A stretch of DNA of 64,000 nucleotides from Brevibacterium sp. CCUG 69071 (GCF_021023135.1 NZ_PGFV01000004.1:1-64000), one strand, 5' to 3'; counted from the first letter of the stretch, positions 10,830 through 19,636 are shown. A program made the numbers and translations. The notes: generated by a model not told the origin, from the letters alone.

Positions 10830-11339
10830 TCAGGCAGCGACCGGAACGTCGGTCTGCACGTCCGCGAAGATGAACTGCGGGATCGTGGACCGGGTCACCG
10901 AGTTCGCCTCGGGCGCGAGGAGCTGCTTCTCACCGGCAGTGGCCGGGTAGATGCTGACCTTCTGGCCCGCTGCGAACGGCTCCTCGTAGGGGACGCCGAC
11001 ACGCTCGACGAAGTAGCCCTGGGCCTTTTCGACGATCGTTTCGACAGCCTCGTTCGCGTCGTCCGCGTTGTCGGAGTTGGTGTTGTCGATGACGGTGATC
11101 GACAGCCCCGGGGTCTTGCGTCCCGGGCGACCGAACTCCTGGCGCGAGCACATGCGCGGATCCGAGATCGTCGCCTGCTCCTTGGTGGGGTTCCAGCCGT
11201 CACCGGTCAGGTAGCAGCTGATGTCGAGAGCACCTGCCGCATTGAGCTCGTCGAGCTTCGGTGCCTTGGTGTCTTCGATTGCCGGAACGTACACGACCTT
11301 GAAGTTGCCGTCCGCCGGCGTCGATGGAATTTCAGCCAT
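10830..11339 (-). CDS. Major tail (tube) protein
   Basis: A 169-residue protein starting MAEIPSTPADGNFKVVYVPA. It lies between the tail completion genes and the chaperone pair, the standard place for the tube subunit. The beta-rich middle (ALDISCYLTGDGWNPTKEQ, TISDPRMC, then GLSITVIDN) and the end (TIPQFIFADVQTDVPVAA) fit tail tube proteins of actinophages. An independent start with its own spacing, rather than an overlap, agrees with high expression. A Lambda/HK97-like tube fold is inferred. Confidence 0.83.
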   Translation of the reverse strand: MAEIPSTPADGNFKVVYVPAIEDTKAPKLDELNAAGALDISCYLTGDGWNPTKEQATISDPRMCSRQEFGRPGRKTPGLSITVIDNTNSDNADDANEAVETIVEKAQGYFVERVGVPYEEPFAAGQKVSIYPATAGEKQLLAPEANSVTRSTIPQFIFADVQTDVPVAA

Positions 11340-11348
11340 GACATGGCC

Positions 11349-11627
11349 TCACTTTCTTGAGTTGGCCCGAGCCGGCTTCGACTCAGGTGTTTCGGCAGCC
11401 TCAGCGGGTGCTTCGGCTTGCGAGTCCGACGCCGGGCTGGTGTCGGACGAACCCTGCTCGGCGGCACGGGCCGACTTCGCAGGGACGTGATGCTTCGGCG
11501 GTCGCGGTTGGCGAGCGCGCGGGTAGCGGTCAGATTCGAGGAGTTCGAACGCCTTGCCGATGCGGGGGTCGCCCTCCGGCACATCGAACTGGTGCTTCGT
11601 GGACTTGTCCTTGACGCGGACGAACAT
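11349..11627 (-). CDS. Small phage tail-region protein, function unknown
   Basis: A 92-residue protein. I start it at the ATG at 11627, preceded by AGGAGG; a longer frame upstream has no such site. The first 40 residues (FVRVKDKSTKHQFDVPEGDP) look folded. The rest is Arg/Pro then Ala/Ser/Glu-rich and probably disordered. It sits between the tail terminator candidate and the tube gene, 9 bases before the tube start. Proteins of this style are common in actinophage tail modules but I know of no assigned function. Confidence 0.7.
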   Translation of the reverse strand: MFVRVKDKSTKHQFDVPEGDPRIGKAFELLESDRYPRARQPRPPKHHVPAKSARAAEQGSSDTSPASDSQAEAPAEAAETPESKPARANSRK

Positions 11628-11647
11628 GGGGCCTCCTGGGTATGCGA

Positions 11648-11673
11648 AAGGCCCCACCGAGTGGTGAGGCCTT
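11648..11673. terminator. Hairpin between tail genes
   Basis: AAGGCCCCACC and GGTGAGGCCTT can pair over 11 positions with one mismatch and a 4-base loop. It lies between the 140-residue tail completion gene and the 92-residue gene. On the minus strand the stem ends in CCTTTCG, so it could attenuate transcription or stabilise the tail mRNA. Confidence 0.45.
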
Positions 11674-11688
11674 GGAAGGGTCGGGATG

Positions 11689-12111
11689 TCAGCTGCGGGC
11701 GGCGGTGAGTTCGTACTCGAGGACCGTGTAGACCGGGTGCCGGTTCGCGGTCGTGAGCGTGATCGACTCGTCCTCGGTGATGTCGCGTGCATTGAGCATG
11801 CGAATTGGTGAGAGTGACCATCCGTCAGCGATCGGGCGAGCGCCTTCGAGGATCGGATCGAGCTTGCCCGCGATGACGCGCACCGAGGTGAACGTGATGC
11901 CGGCGATGGTGACGGTGATGCGCACGCGTTGCGCGTGCCGGGTGCCGGCCATAGAGCGGGAGAGAGTGTTCGGGATCTGGACGCGGGCGACGGTCCAGGG
12001 GAACGCGGACTCGACGTATTCGCCCTTCTCGTTGGGCTTCACAGCCTCGAACAGTGTCCCGTCGGGGAACACGGCCTCGATCGCATCGGCGAGAGCGAGG
12101 ATGCTGCTCAC
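11689..12111 (-). CDS. Tail terminator / tail completion protein
   Basis: A 140-residue protein (MSSILALADAIEAVFPDGT) overlapping the HK97 gp10-like gene by 4 bases. Its size, its position just before the tail tube gene and a pattern of short strands (TVARVQI, VRITVTIAGITFTSVRVI, YTVLEYELTA) fit tail terminator proteins, which cap the tail tube and join it to the head. No catalytic motif is visible. The assignment is mainly from position. Confidence 0.65.
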   Translation of the reverse strand: MSSILALADAIEAVFPDGTLFEAVKPNEKGEYVESAFPWTVARVQIPNTLSRSMAGTRHAQRVRITVTIAGITFTSVRVIAGKLDPILEGARPIADGWSLSPIRMLNARDITEDESITLTTANRHPVYTVLEYELTAARS

Positions 12112-12500
12112 AGTGCGTCTCCGAGCTTCTTCATGTACGAGTCGATCGCATCGAACTCACGCTCGACGGGTTCGTCAAAGTCGAGAGTGCCGCCACCACC
12201 GTTCGCGCCACCGAAGTAGGCGACACCAGCGCCGGGTCCTCCACCGGGTTTCTTCCCGGTTGGTTTGTCGTTCTCGGGACCGAGTTCGATCTCCACACCG
12301 GAGGCCCTGCGCTTCTTGTCGTAGGTGATCTTCTTCGCGAACTGCTTGAAGTACTTCGACCCACGAGCGTTTTCCTTGAGATTGCGCTTCATCTCCACAG
12401 CACCCTTGACGAGAATCGCTTCCGCCTCGTCACGGGTCCTGGTTTCAAACGACTCCACCGCGTCGATGAGCTTCTGTGTTTCTGAGGTGTCCAGTGGCAT
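12108..12500 (-). CDS. HK97 gp10-like tail component
   Basis: A 130-residue protein. The ATG at 12500 is preceded by GGAGG. A helical N-terminal half (VESFETRTRDEAEAILVKGAVEMKRNLKENA) precedes a segment with ITYDKKRRASGVEIELGPE and VAYFGGANGGGG, the pattern of HK97 gp10-like proteins, in which a helix packs on a sheet followed by a G-rich loop. It overlaps the next tail gene by 4 bases. It acts at the head-tail joint. Confidence 0.72.
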   Translation of the reverse strand: MPLDTSETQKLIDAVESFETRTRDEAEAILVKGAVEMKRNLKENARGSKYFKQFAKKITYDKKRRASGVEIELGPENDKPTGKKPGGGPGAGVAYFGGANGGGGTLDFDEPVEREFDAIDSYMKKLGDAL

Positions 12501-12510
12501 GAGGTCCTCC

Positions 12511-12915
12511 TCAGTCAGCGATGTAGTCGACGAACACGCGGTAGGCGGTGGCGAACGTCTTGAACGGTGCCTCCTGCGTGATGCGGAACTTCCGACCCAC
12601 GAGCATCGGATCCATGCGGGAAGAGGTGACCTCGACGATGTCGCCGACGTTGATACGGTAGGCGCCGACCGGCAGGTGAACGGACATGCGCTGGACCGTA
12701 AGAGCGGTCTCCGCGGTGCTCTTCTCCTGCTCGTAGCCCTCGTAGGACTGCAGTTTGCAGCGGCCTGCGTAGGCATCCTCGTAGAGCGGCACCACCTTCC
12801 CGGTCTCCCGGTCCGTGGTCTGCCCGATCACGCGGCGGATGACGCACTGATCTTGCATCAGTGCCTCAGCTCGGCGGCGACCCCGCAGAGTGACTGCCCG
12901 TGCCCGGGCGCTCAC
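12511..12915 (-). CDS. Head closure protein, DUF6093-like
   Basis: A 134-residue protein. The features fit the DUF6093 head closure family of actinobacterial prophages: an Arg-rich N-terminal helix (SARARAVTLRGRRRAEALM), then a beta barrel-like part (CVIRRVIGQTTDRETGKV, YAGRCKLQSYE, MSVHLPVGAYRINVGDIVEV, FRITQEAPFKTFATAYRVFV). These proteins seal the connector after packaging. It overlaps the adaptor gene by 4 bases. Confidence 0.75.
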   Translation of the reverse strand: MSARARAVTLRGRRRAEALMQDQCVIRRVIGQTTDRETGKVVPLYEDAYAGRCKLQSYEGYEQEKSTAETALTVQRMSVHLPVGAYRINVGDIVEVTSSRMDPMLVGRKFRITQEAPFKTFATAYRVFVDYIAD

Positions 12916-13505
12916 AGCGAGTTCACCACGGCCACGGACCCGCCGAAACGCTTCTTGAGTGCCTTGCGAGTGCGCTCAGGCAGATCCATCGGGGTGACCT
13001 GCTCGATGCCCTCACCCGACGTTGCGTAGGACTCCCGGTAGTCGTCCACGCCGATGGACGACATGCGGCCGTTCTGCAGATCCCAGCCACCCTCGCGGGA
13101 CGCGATGAGTCCCGCGATGACCATGGATGCGCAAAGCGTCTGAATGTCCTTCGGCACGGAGTCGAACCCGTGGAAGTACGTCACTCGGATGGTAGGGAGA
13201 TCAGCGCCGCGTGCCCAGCCTTGTGCCCGATACACGCCGTTGCTCGCCACCCGGTAGGCGTTCGGGTCGATCAGCTCACCGTCGACCCGGATCTCGTCGA
13301 CACGACGAATCGGGGCGCCGGGGAGGTTGAGCAGTCGCTCATTGACCCCGAGCACCTCGATCGTCGACGTCTCAGCGATGATGCCGGTACCTGCGGCGGA
13401 GGTAATGGCTGACGATGCCGACTCGATGAGCTCGTTGACCGTTGCGGTCTCGGAGTCCTCGAACGTCTCACCATAGAGCGTGAGCGCCGTGGGTTGGATC
13501 AGCAT
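12912..13505 (-). CDS. Head-tail connector (adaptor) protein, gp6-like
   Basis: A 197-residue protein. It has an N-terminal helical part (ATVNELIESASSAITSAAG) and a beta section (STIEVLGVNERLLNLPGAPIR, DEIRVDGELID, LPTIRVTYFHGFD). A C-terminal helical part follows (PKDIQTLCASMVIAGLIAS, then GIEQVTPMDLPERTRKAL). This order is typical of connector proteins that bind the portal. It lies between the acidic head protein and the head closure gene, and overlaps the latter by 4 bases. Confidence 0.77.
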   Translation of the reverse strand: MLIQPTALTLYGETFEDSETATVNELIESASSAITSAAGTGIIAETSTIEVLGVNERLLNLPGAPIRRVDEIRVDGELIDPNAYRVASNGVYRAQGWARGADLPTIRVTYFHGFDSVPKDIQTLCASMVIAGLIASREGGWDLQNGRMSSIGVDDYRESYATSGEGIEQVTPMDLPERTRKALKKRFGGSVAVVNSL

Positions 13506-13519
13506 CGTCAGTCACCCCC

Positions 13520-13945
13520 TCATTCGTCGAACAGTGCGCGGATCTCGTCGCGCTTGAGACCGTCGAGCTGCTCCTCGGCGAAGCCCTGAGCGAGCGCATA
13601 AGCTTCCCAGTCGCCACGCGATGCGTTGCCCGACGGTGCGGCCGACGCGTCGGTGGAAGACTCGTCCGAATCGTCGTCGGAATCTTCCACCTGCTCTCCG
13701 GACTGTTCGCCCTGGCCATCGGTGTTCTCGTCGGCCTCCTGGGAGGAATCGTCCGAGTTGGCCTCGGAATCTTCCACCTCGGAGCTCGACTGGGCATCCT
13801 GCTCCTCGGAGTCGGTCTTGCCCTTCTTGGACTTCTTCTTGCCCTTGGACTCGACTGCCACGACGTGGCCGCCGCCGATCAGCCCGGAGGCGACCGCCGG
13901 GGCCACGTCGAAGACGAGACCGTTGGGGCCCTTCACGAGAGTCAT
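13520..13945 (-). CDS. Head-region protein with long acidic linker
   Basis: A 141-residue protein with ATG at 13945 preceded by GGGAGG. It has three parts. Residues 1-30 (TLVKGPNGLVFDVAPAVASG) resemble a small family found beside phage coat genes. About 70 residues of Ser, Asp and Glu follow after a short KKKSKKGK patch. The last 30 residues (GDWEAYALAQGFAEEQLDGL, then KRDEIRALF) look like a HeH/LEM-type helical hairpin. It sits directly downstream of the coat gene, so it may decorate or connect the capsid. The C-terminal fold call is inference. Confidence 0.68.
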   Translation of the reverse strand: MTLVKGPNGLVFDVAPAVASGLIGGGHVVAVESKGKKKSKKGKTDSEEQDAQSSSEVEDSEANSDDSSQEADENTDGQGEQSGEQVEDSDDDSDESSTDASAAPSGNASRGDWEAYALAQGFAEEQLDGLKRDEIRALFDE

Positions 13946-13958
13946 AGATACCTCCCGA

Positions 13959-14777
13959 TCAGGCTGCCGTGTAGACAGCGATAGCCTTCGGGCGAACAAC
14001 CTTCGCGCCGTAGACGTGGAGACCACGCAGACGGTCAGCGAACTTGTTCTGAGCGCGCATGGCCTCGGTCTTCTGGATCTGCGAGACGTAGGCGAGCGCC
14101 GAACGGTGGAAGGCTGCGACCTGCGGCTTGTCGGTCTCCGGGAGGTTCTCGGAGCCGTAGCCTTCGAAGCGGAGGATGTTGCCGAGGGATGCGTTGCGCA
14201 GCCCATCGGTCGATCCGGACGCGTCGGCGTTGGTCATCTTCGAGTCGTGCTCGAAGAGCAGCGCCTCGAATTCGGCGTTCGCGACGAACACGCGCTGCTC
14301 GAATGGCACCGCGGCCTTGTTCAGCGCCTTCCGGAGGTCGCGGATGACGTTCCACGCGGACTTTGCGTCCGTCGCCGGGGCGCCGGGTGTGACCGCGGTT
14401 CCGTTGGTGACGGCGAGCGCGGCGAGGAACCGGTCGGAGTCCTGGACGAGTCCGTCGGCGGCCGACTTGGTGTACTCGTTGAGGTTGCCGGCGGCCTGGG
14501 CGCGGTCGATGTCGTCGACGTAGAAGTCGAAGTTCTTCTCCTGGTCAACGACGATGTCCAGTCCGGTGTCCTGGATGTCGTCCGCGGTTGTGGTGCGGTT
14601 GTTGGCCTTGTAGTCCTTGATCGTGATCGGGACGGGGCTGGTGATGTGCAGCGTGTTCCCGGATCGGAGATCGCCTTCGTACTCGCGGTTGGTGAGTCCA
14701 GCCCACACGGCGGTGTTCTGGAACTCGACGAGCATCTTGGACGACCAGATCTCCGGGATGAAATTGGTAATCGCCAT
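13959..14777 (-). CDS. Major capsid protein, P22 coat-like
   Basis: A 272-residue protein. The N-terminus MAITNFIPEIWSSKMLVEF, then NTLHITSPVPITIKDYKAN and FDFYVDDIDRAQA, is the hallmark of P22-type coat proteins in actinophages. The C-terminus ends GLHVYGAKVVRPKAIAVYTA, also typical. The scaffold gene is immediately upstream and the connectors follow. It probably folds as HK97-type subunits. Isolated spacing on both sides, plus a hairpin upstream, fits strong separate expression. Confidence 0.93.
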   Translation of the reverse strand: MAITNFIPEIWSSKMLVEFQNTAVWAGLTNREYEGDLRSGNTLHITSPVPITIKDYKANNRTTTADDIQDTGLDIVVDQEKNFDFYVDDIDRAQAAGNLNEYTKSAADGLVQDSDRFLAALAVTNGTAVTPGAPATDAKSAWNVIRDLRKALNKAAVPFEQRVFVANAEFEALLFEHDSKMTNADASGSTDGLRNASLGNILRFEGYGSENLPETDKPQVAAFHRSALAYVSQIQKTEAMRAQNKFADRLRGLHVYGAKVVRPKAIAVYTAA

Positions 14778-14799
14778 GGCGATCTTCCCTTCTGGTTAT

Positions 14800-14821
14800 G
14801 ACAGCCCCGAGGTGGGGTGTC
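14800..14821. terminator. Hairpin between scaffold and coat genes
   Basis: GACA-G-CCCC pairs with GGGG-TGTC around a GAGGT loop (8 pairs, one bulge). It lies right at the scaffold stop and just upstream of the coat start, so it could protect a processed coat mRNA or attenuate read-through. Confidence 0.4.
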
Positions 14822-15473
14822 AGGCTTCGACCCGGCCTTCGTCGTAGGCCTTGGCGATCTCATTGGGAGACATGCCAGCGAGGTCTTGTTTCGTCAGCTT
14901 CTTCTTCCGTGGATGCTTGCCACGCCCGGAGTCGAAACTTGCGTTGCCGCCTTGCGCGGCGAGTTCGGGGTTTTCTTCCAGGAGTTCCGTAATGGCCTCC
15001 TGGATCTGCTCGGTGTCGACGTCCCCGTTCTCGTCAACATCGAAATCTGAAAGGTCGAGGAGCTTGATCGCAAGCGCCGGGTTGCGGAGCTTCCCTGCGG
15101 CTGCGGACTTCACCTCGGAGCGGATGACGCGTGCATTCGCGGCAGTGATCGCCTCGGCGCGGGCTTCGGCGCGGGCGTTCTCGAGTTCGTTCTCCTCGGC
15201 GGAGTTGTCCTTCGCAGCGAGCTGCCGTTTGAGTTCGGCGATCTCGGCTTCGCGTTCCTTCGCGAGCTTCTTCGCGTCGTTTCGTGCCGTCTTCATCCGG
15301 TCAAGGGCCTGCTTGCCCTTGTCACCGAGGTCCTCGGTGCCGTTGTCGTCCTCGGCGTCATCCTCGTCGTTGATCTGGTCGTTCTCGTTCGAGTTGTCTT
15401 CGTCGAGGTTGGTGTCCTCTTCGTCGCTATTCTCAACGAGCTTCGCATCCTGGTTCTGCTTGAGTTTGGGCAT
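14820..15473 (-). CDS. Capsid scaffolding protein
   Basis: A 217-residue protein. The first 50 residues are very acidic (SDEEDTNLDEDNSNENDQIN). Then comes a long coiled coil (about 55-120; RMKTARNDAKKLAKEREAEI) and a basic C-terminal end (RGKHPRKKKLTKQDLAG). This is the standard build of phage scaffolds, which bind coat through a basic C-terminal helix-turn-helix. It stands directly before the coat gene. Confidence 0.85.
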   Translation of the reverse strand: MPKLKQNQDAKLVENSDEEDTNLDEDNSNENDQINDEDDAEDDNGTEDLGDKGKQALDRMKTARNDAKKLAKEREAEIAELKRQLAAKDNSAEENELENARAEARAEAITAANARVIRSEVKSAAAGKLRNPALAIKLLDLSDFDVDENGDVDTEQIQEAITELLEENPELAAQGGNASFDSGRGKHPRKKKLTKQDLAGMSPNEIAKAYDEGRVEA

Positions 15474-15506
15474 GGTGTTCTCCTCCTGCTTTGCGCATGG
15501 TGGGGT

Positions 15507-15529
15507 GCCGCCACGCTTGCCGTGGCGGC
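15507..15529. terminator. Strong hairpin upstream of scaffold gene
   Basis: GCCGCCACG and CGTGGCGGC form a perfect 9-bp stem with loop CTTGC. It lies between the MuF-like gene stop and the scaffold start. No U-tract follows, so it is more likely an RNA stability or processing element than a terminator. Confidence 0.45.
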
Positions 15530-15544
15530 GGGGAAACTGATGGG

Positions 15545-16483
15545 TCAGACGAAGTAGCCGTACTCGGTGAGCAGGCGCGTGAATCGTTCCTTGTCGCCAT
15601 TGGCGCGGCGCATAATCTCGCCGACTGAAAGTCGACGTTTCCCGGCCTTGCCGGCTTCTGAGGTGACTCGGTAGTAGCCGTTGCGTGTTGAGCCTTCGCT
15701 GGTGAACCTGCCCGATGCAGTCATGCCACGGCGGGCATTGATGACCTGGTTCATGTCGGCACCGTTACGTATCGCCTCGGCGCCGGACTTCGTGTAGATC
15801 CGGTCCTGTTCCTTCTCCGACAGTGCATCGAACGCCTGTTGGGGGTCTGTCGCTGTCTGAGCTGCCACTGTCGACGTCGCCGGGAAGTGCAGGCAATTGC
15901 AGTTCGGGTGGCGGAGGAACCCCGCATTCCAGCGGTAGAACTTTCCGGCGAGGACCGCGCACCGAGCGCAGCACCCGGCGGACACCACGCGCGTGTATCC
16001 GACGGACGTCTGAGTAGTGCCGATCCTGACCTGCGCAGACGCTCGCGAGGTGTCCGCGACTGCGTACTGGACGAGCTGTGCGAGCTCGAGCATCCCCCCG
16101 TCCATGGCATCTCGAACTGAGTGGCCACGGCCGATGTGGTCGAGGGCGTGGAAAGCGACACCGGCGAGCGCCGCGTCGAGTGTCGCCCCGGTGGCCGGCA
16201 TGGTGCCGACAATCGCTGAGGGCCGGAGTCTGGCATCGAGTCCGTCGATGTTCTGGTCGTTGAACGCGAAGTCGATGTAGTCGTTGCTGTTCTCGATCGT
16301 CTTCGTCTGGGCCAGCATCACAGCGCCGATGACGCCAGCGGAGAGCGTCTGCCATGAGGCGACGATGGATCCGGGGTTGACGTGCTTCCACGCCTTCCCC
16401 GCACGTTCGAACGCGGCCGCCGTCATCTTCTCGGTGTCCGCCTTGTGGCGGGCCGCTGCCTGGACGACGTCGGCGGTGCTCAT
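15545..16483 (-). CDS. MuF/VG15-like capsid minor protein
   Basis: A 312-residue protein directly after the portal gene, overlapping it by 4 bases. The Cys-rich motif GCCARCAVLAGKFYRWNAGF, followed by LRHPNCNCLHFP (about residues 170-205), is diagnostic of MuF/VG15-type head proteins. These sit at the portal vertex and are thought to act in head morphogenesis or be ejected with the DNA. The N-terminal part is helical. No toxin domain is visible at the C-terminus. Confidence 0.85.
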   Translation of the reverse strand: MSTADVVQAAARHKADTEKMTAAAFERAGKAWKHVNPGSIVASWQTLSAGVIGAVMLAQTKTIENSNDYIDFAFNDQNIDGLDARLRPSAIVGTMPATGATLDAALAGVAFHALDHIGRGHSVRDAMDGGMLELAQLVQYAVADTSRASAQVRIGTTQTSVGYTRVVSAGCCARCAVLAGKFYRWNAGFLRHPNCNCLHFPATSTVAAQTATDPQQAFDALSEKEQDRIYTKSGAEAIRNGADMNQVINARRGMTASGRFTSEGSTRNGYYRVTSEAGKAGKRRLSVGEIMRRANGDKERFTRLLTEYGYFV

Positions 16484-17949
16484 TGCTCGGGTTCGGGTGT
16501 CTCAGGCTGGTTGAATACGCCGGGGTTGCCGGTCGTGGCCATGCGGTTGATGACGCCGAGCGGATCCTGTTCCTGCTCTTCCTTGATCATCTTCATGACC
16601 CGGTCAATTTCGTGCGGGGGCAGACCGTCCTGCTCGAGGAGGTACTTCATCGGGTAGCCGAGCTGCTTCTTCTTGAGCAGAGCATCCGCGCGCTGCGCAT
16701 CAGACCGATACTGCGGGTCCGCCCACATCGGGGTGCCCGCCGCGATCGCATCGGCATCCCTCTCCGAGCGGCCCATGGCCAGCGCGGTGAGGTAGTTGAT
16801 GGTGCGCACGTCCTGGTTGACGAAGAGAATCGACTGCCGGGCGCGGGACACAAGACCGGCCTCCGAGATCGTCAGCGCCTCCGCGGCGGTGTTGACCATC
16901 TTCCCGGACAGGTAGTGCGGCGGAGTGCGGGTCTGAGCTGCGATGTGCTCGACGGCCTGCTGCGTGACTTCGAGGAACGGGCCGATCTGCGCGGCCGACC
17001 ACTCGTGCGGCTTCGCATTTTCGTCGGGAACCCAGAGAACCTTCTCGCCGGTAAGACTGTCGAGGTCCACTGGTCGATATCCGGCAATCTGCCCGTCTTC
17101 GCCCAGGATCGGTACCTCGGGGACGTCGGCGCCGGTGATAATCCGCTGAGGCAGGGACACCATGTCGAGAGCGTTCAGCAGGTACGCCCAAGTGAGGTTG
17201 ATCGCGTCCTGCATGGCCATGACACCCGAGATCTCTGAAATCGGCTGGTCAGGTCGGAGGAACGACCGGTTCTTCATTTCCACGATCGGAACCTGGCCGA
17301 GCGGGTTACGTGCCGGCCACGTGTCGTCAGTGTTGTAGTGGCGGGGTTCCCACCCGGTGCCGATGTCGACGGGGCGACCCATGCGCGCTTCACGGTCCTC
17401 GGAGGTGTTGCGCTGGAACTTCCATACCTCGTCAGCGGTGTACAGGGTCGCGTACTCCCACTTATCGTCAGCCCACATGATCAGCGCCGCGCGACGTTCC
17501 CCTGTGGCCGGGTCCTCGTCAACGATGGTCTGCTCGGGGTGCTCGAAAGTGATGCGAGGCCGGTCGACACGATCCGTCGGCGACACGAGCGCGAATGCAC
17601 GAGCAGCAGCGGAGCGAACGGCGAGCGCCTCCTGGATTCCTGCGTCTGCGCCGGTCGCTTCCCAGGCGCGCGCGAGGCCGGTGTCGGCGCCGAGCTTCTC
17701 GGCAGGGCGGAGGCCGAGGTAGACCATGCGTTCACCGACGGCCTCGACGACGGGGGCGCACCAGTTGTCCGTGAACCCCTTGTAGCGCTGCTGGAAGCTC
17801 TCCTTGAACTTGTCGGAGGCGAAGCGGAGTCGTCCAGTCTCACCGGTGAGGTAGTTCATGCGCTTCGAAATGTCACCGCGACGGAGCTGCATTGCCTGCG
17901 AGAGCTGGTCTGTCACCTGCTCTGCCTGCTCAACCGAGAGTGTGGGCAT
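16480..17949 (-). CDS. Portal protein, SPP1 gp6-like
   Basis: A 489-residue protein with the features of SPP1-type portals: an N-terminal helical part (SQAMQLRRGDISKRMNYLTG), NWCAPVVEAVGERMVYLGL, a beta clip region (ITFEHPEQTIVDEDPATGER), and the stem/crown part (PHYLSGKMVNTAAEALTISE). It forms the dodecameric ring at one capsid vertex, through which DNA is pumped by the terminase. Its start is one base away from the TerL stop region. It overlaps the MuF-like gene by 4 bases. Confidence 0.92.
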   Translation of the reverse strand: MPTLSVEQAEQVTDQLSQAMQLRRGDISKRMNYLTGETGRLRFASDKFKESFQQRYKGFTDNWCAPVVEAVGERMVYLGLRPAEKLGADTGLARAWEATGADAGIQEALAVRSAAARAFALVSPTDRVDRPRITFEHPEQTIVDEDPATGERRAALIMWADDKWEYATLYTADEVWKFQRNTSEDREARMGRPVDIGTGWEPRHYNTDDTWPARNPLGQVPIVEMKNRSFLRPDQPISEISGVMAMQDAINLTWAYLLNALDMVSLPQRIITGADVPEVPILGEDGQIAGYRPVDLDSLTGEKVLWVPDENAKPHEWSAAQIGPFLEVTQQAVEHIAAQTRTPPHYLSGKMVNTAAEALTISEAGLVSRARQSILFVNQDVRTINYLTALAMGRSERDADAIAAGTPMWADPQYRSDAQRADALLKKKQLGYPMKYLLEQDGLPPHEIDRVMKMIKEEQEQDPLGVINRMATTGNPGVFNQPETPEPEQ

Positions 17950-17950
17950 G

Positions 17951-19636
17951 TCACCTCCATTTCGTCGATGTGCCGGTGTAGATCGTGGACTTCTTCGTGA
18001 TCTTCGCCCCCGACTTCACCGCGTCGAGCGTGGCCTGATGCGCGAGAACCGAGGACATGGTGAGGTCGATCTTCTGATCCTCGGAAGCCTTCTTGATGTA
18101 GTACTTCCCGAACCCGCCGACAGCCGATTCGACGGCGTTCCTGATGTGGATCGACACTGTTTCGTCGCCGTCGTGGGTGAACTCGGACTCCGGGTCGACG
18201 ACGGTGAGCTTGAACGCTTCAAGTGCCTCGAACATCTGCCCGAGCCGGTTCGTGGCGAACTCGACGATCACATCGCCGTACTTCGCTGACCATTCGGCGA
18301 GCTCGGTGCGGTAGCCGAAGGGGTCGAAGTAGGCGCGGACAACCTCGAACTCGGAGAGGATGTCGGCGAGTGCCGCGTCGACCTCGAGGCGGGGAATGCG
18401 GCCGTCCCACTTCCGTGGATCCCAGATCGTGGTGCGGGTGCCGCCGTGGTAGGTCGGGGTGAACTGGTGGAAGTCGAGTGTTTCGGCGCGGAACCCGGTC
18501 CAGTCGTTCGTCTCCGAACCATCGAAGCCGAGGCAGATCTTCGTGCGAGGCTTCACCTCGATGCGAGGTTCGGCTGCGCGGAGATCCCACACGGTCTGTT
18601 TGATCCAATGCGCGGAACCGGCGACGATGCGGTTGCCGTAAAAGCGCTCGGCCTCCGCGGGATGCTCGCGCATGAGGTCCTTGGCGGTCTTCTCGATGTC
18701 GCGGAGGTCCACCCACGGGGAGAACTGGTAGTTGTAGCGGAAGATCTGCATCCGCTCGTCCGGCTTCTCGAAGTCGAGGTGCTTCGGCGGCGGGAAGTGG
18801 TGGACATAGACGTCGTCGAGGCCCGACTCCATCGTGTCCTTCTGCAGCCACGAGGACTCTGCCGGGTCCGGTGGGTTCGACGACTCCACCATGCGGCCTC
18901 CCATGCCGCCGAGACCGCGGAGGAGGGTGCGGTTGAACTTCCGCATCTTGTTCGAGTCCGTGTACAGGCCGGTCTCGTCGGGGAACGCCGCGGAGATGCG
19001 GGCGCCGAGCTTCGAGTCAGCTTTCGAGGTGACAATCTCAATGAGAGAGTCGCGGTTGCCGTTCGGGTGGCGGATGAACTCCTCGCCGGTCTTCGGGATG
19101 ACGTTGGCCAGCGGTCCGAAATCGATCATCGGGACGAGAGCGCCCCACGTGTTCTCCACCTGGTCTTCGACGACCGCGGCGAGCTGGATGCGGGGAGTCG
19201 CGCGTGGGCGCCCCATCGGCTCTCCGGCCATGAAGTCGTACTCCCACCCGCACGGACATCCATGCGCGGCACACCGGTACGTCTCGCCTCCGGCGGCGAA
19301 GCCGTCGAACTGGGACGGGCCGACGAACTCGATCAGAGCGTGGCCGGCAATACCGGGCGATTTTCCGATCTTCTGCGCCGCCACCCACGCTGAGCGCCGG
19401 TAGTGGAACGCCGAGGCGAGCTCTCCGCGCTGCGCGTCGGGGCGGACGATGTAGTGGTTGGCCAGGAAGATCTTGTGATCGATCGTCGGCTCGAACATCT
19501 CGCCGGACATGTCGCCGTCTGGGACCACTGCGTGATTGGCGAGCCAGTCCGCGAGGAAGTACCCAATGGTGGTCGTGGGGTGCGGGATCGAGTAGTTCGG
19601 GCGCGGGACCTTCCGGTCAGCCTGCACCGTCGTCAC
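17951..19636 (-). CDS. Terminase large subunit
   Basis: The DNA-packaging motor. I start it at the GTG at 19636 (VTTVQADRKVPRPNYSIPHP, about 561 residues), which overlaps TerS by 20 bases. The frame extends to 19747, but that part is an Arg/Ser-rich shadow of TerS. A variant Walker A lies near residues 80-93 (RRSAWVAAQKIGKS). Walker B lies near 214-222 (ISAAFPDETG). Nuclease-type Asp residues appear in CLGFDGSETND and VRAYFDPFGY. A Cys cluster (CAAHGCPC, near 122-129) interrupts the ATPase part. No clear ribosome binding site precedes the GTG, so coupling to TerS is likely. Confidence 0.92.
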   Translation of the reverse strand: MTTVQADRKVPRPNYSIPHPTTTIGYFLADWLANHAVVPDGDMSGEMFEPTIDHKIFLANHYIVRPDAQRGELASAFHYRRSAWVAAQKIGKSPGIAGHALIEFVGPSQFDGFAAGGETYRCAAHGCPCGWEYDFMAGEPMGRPRATPRIQLAAVVEDQVENTWGALVPMIDFGPLANVIPKTGEEFIRHPNGNRDSLIEIVTSKADSKLGARISAAFPDETGLYTDSNKMRKFNRTLLRGLGGMGGRMVESSNPPDPAESSWLQKDTMESGLDDVYVHHFPPPKHLDFEKPDERMQIFRYNYQFSPWVDLRDIEKTAKDLMREHPAEAERFYGNRIVAGSAHWIKQTVWDLRAAEPRIEVKPRTKICLGFDGSETNDWTGFRAETLDFHQFTPTYHGGTRTTIWDPRKWDGRIPRLEVDAALADILSEFEVVRAYFDPFGYRTELAEWSAKYGDVIVEFATNRLGQMFEALEAFKLTVVDPESEFTHDGDETVSIHIRNAVESAVGGFGKYYIKKASEDQKIDLTMSSVLAHQATLDAVKSGAKITKKSTIYTGTSTKWR

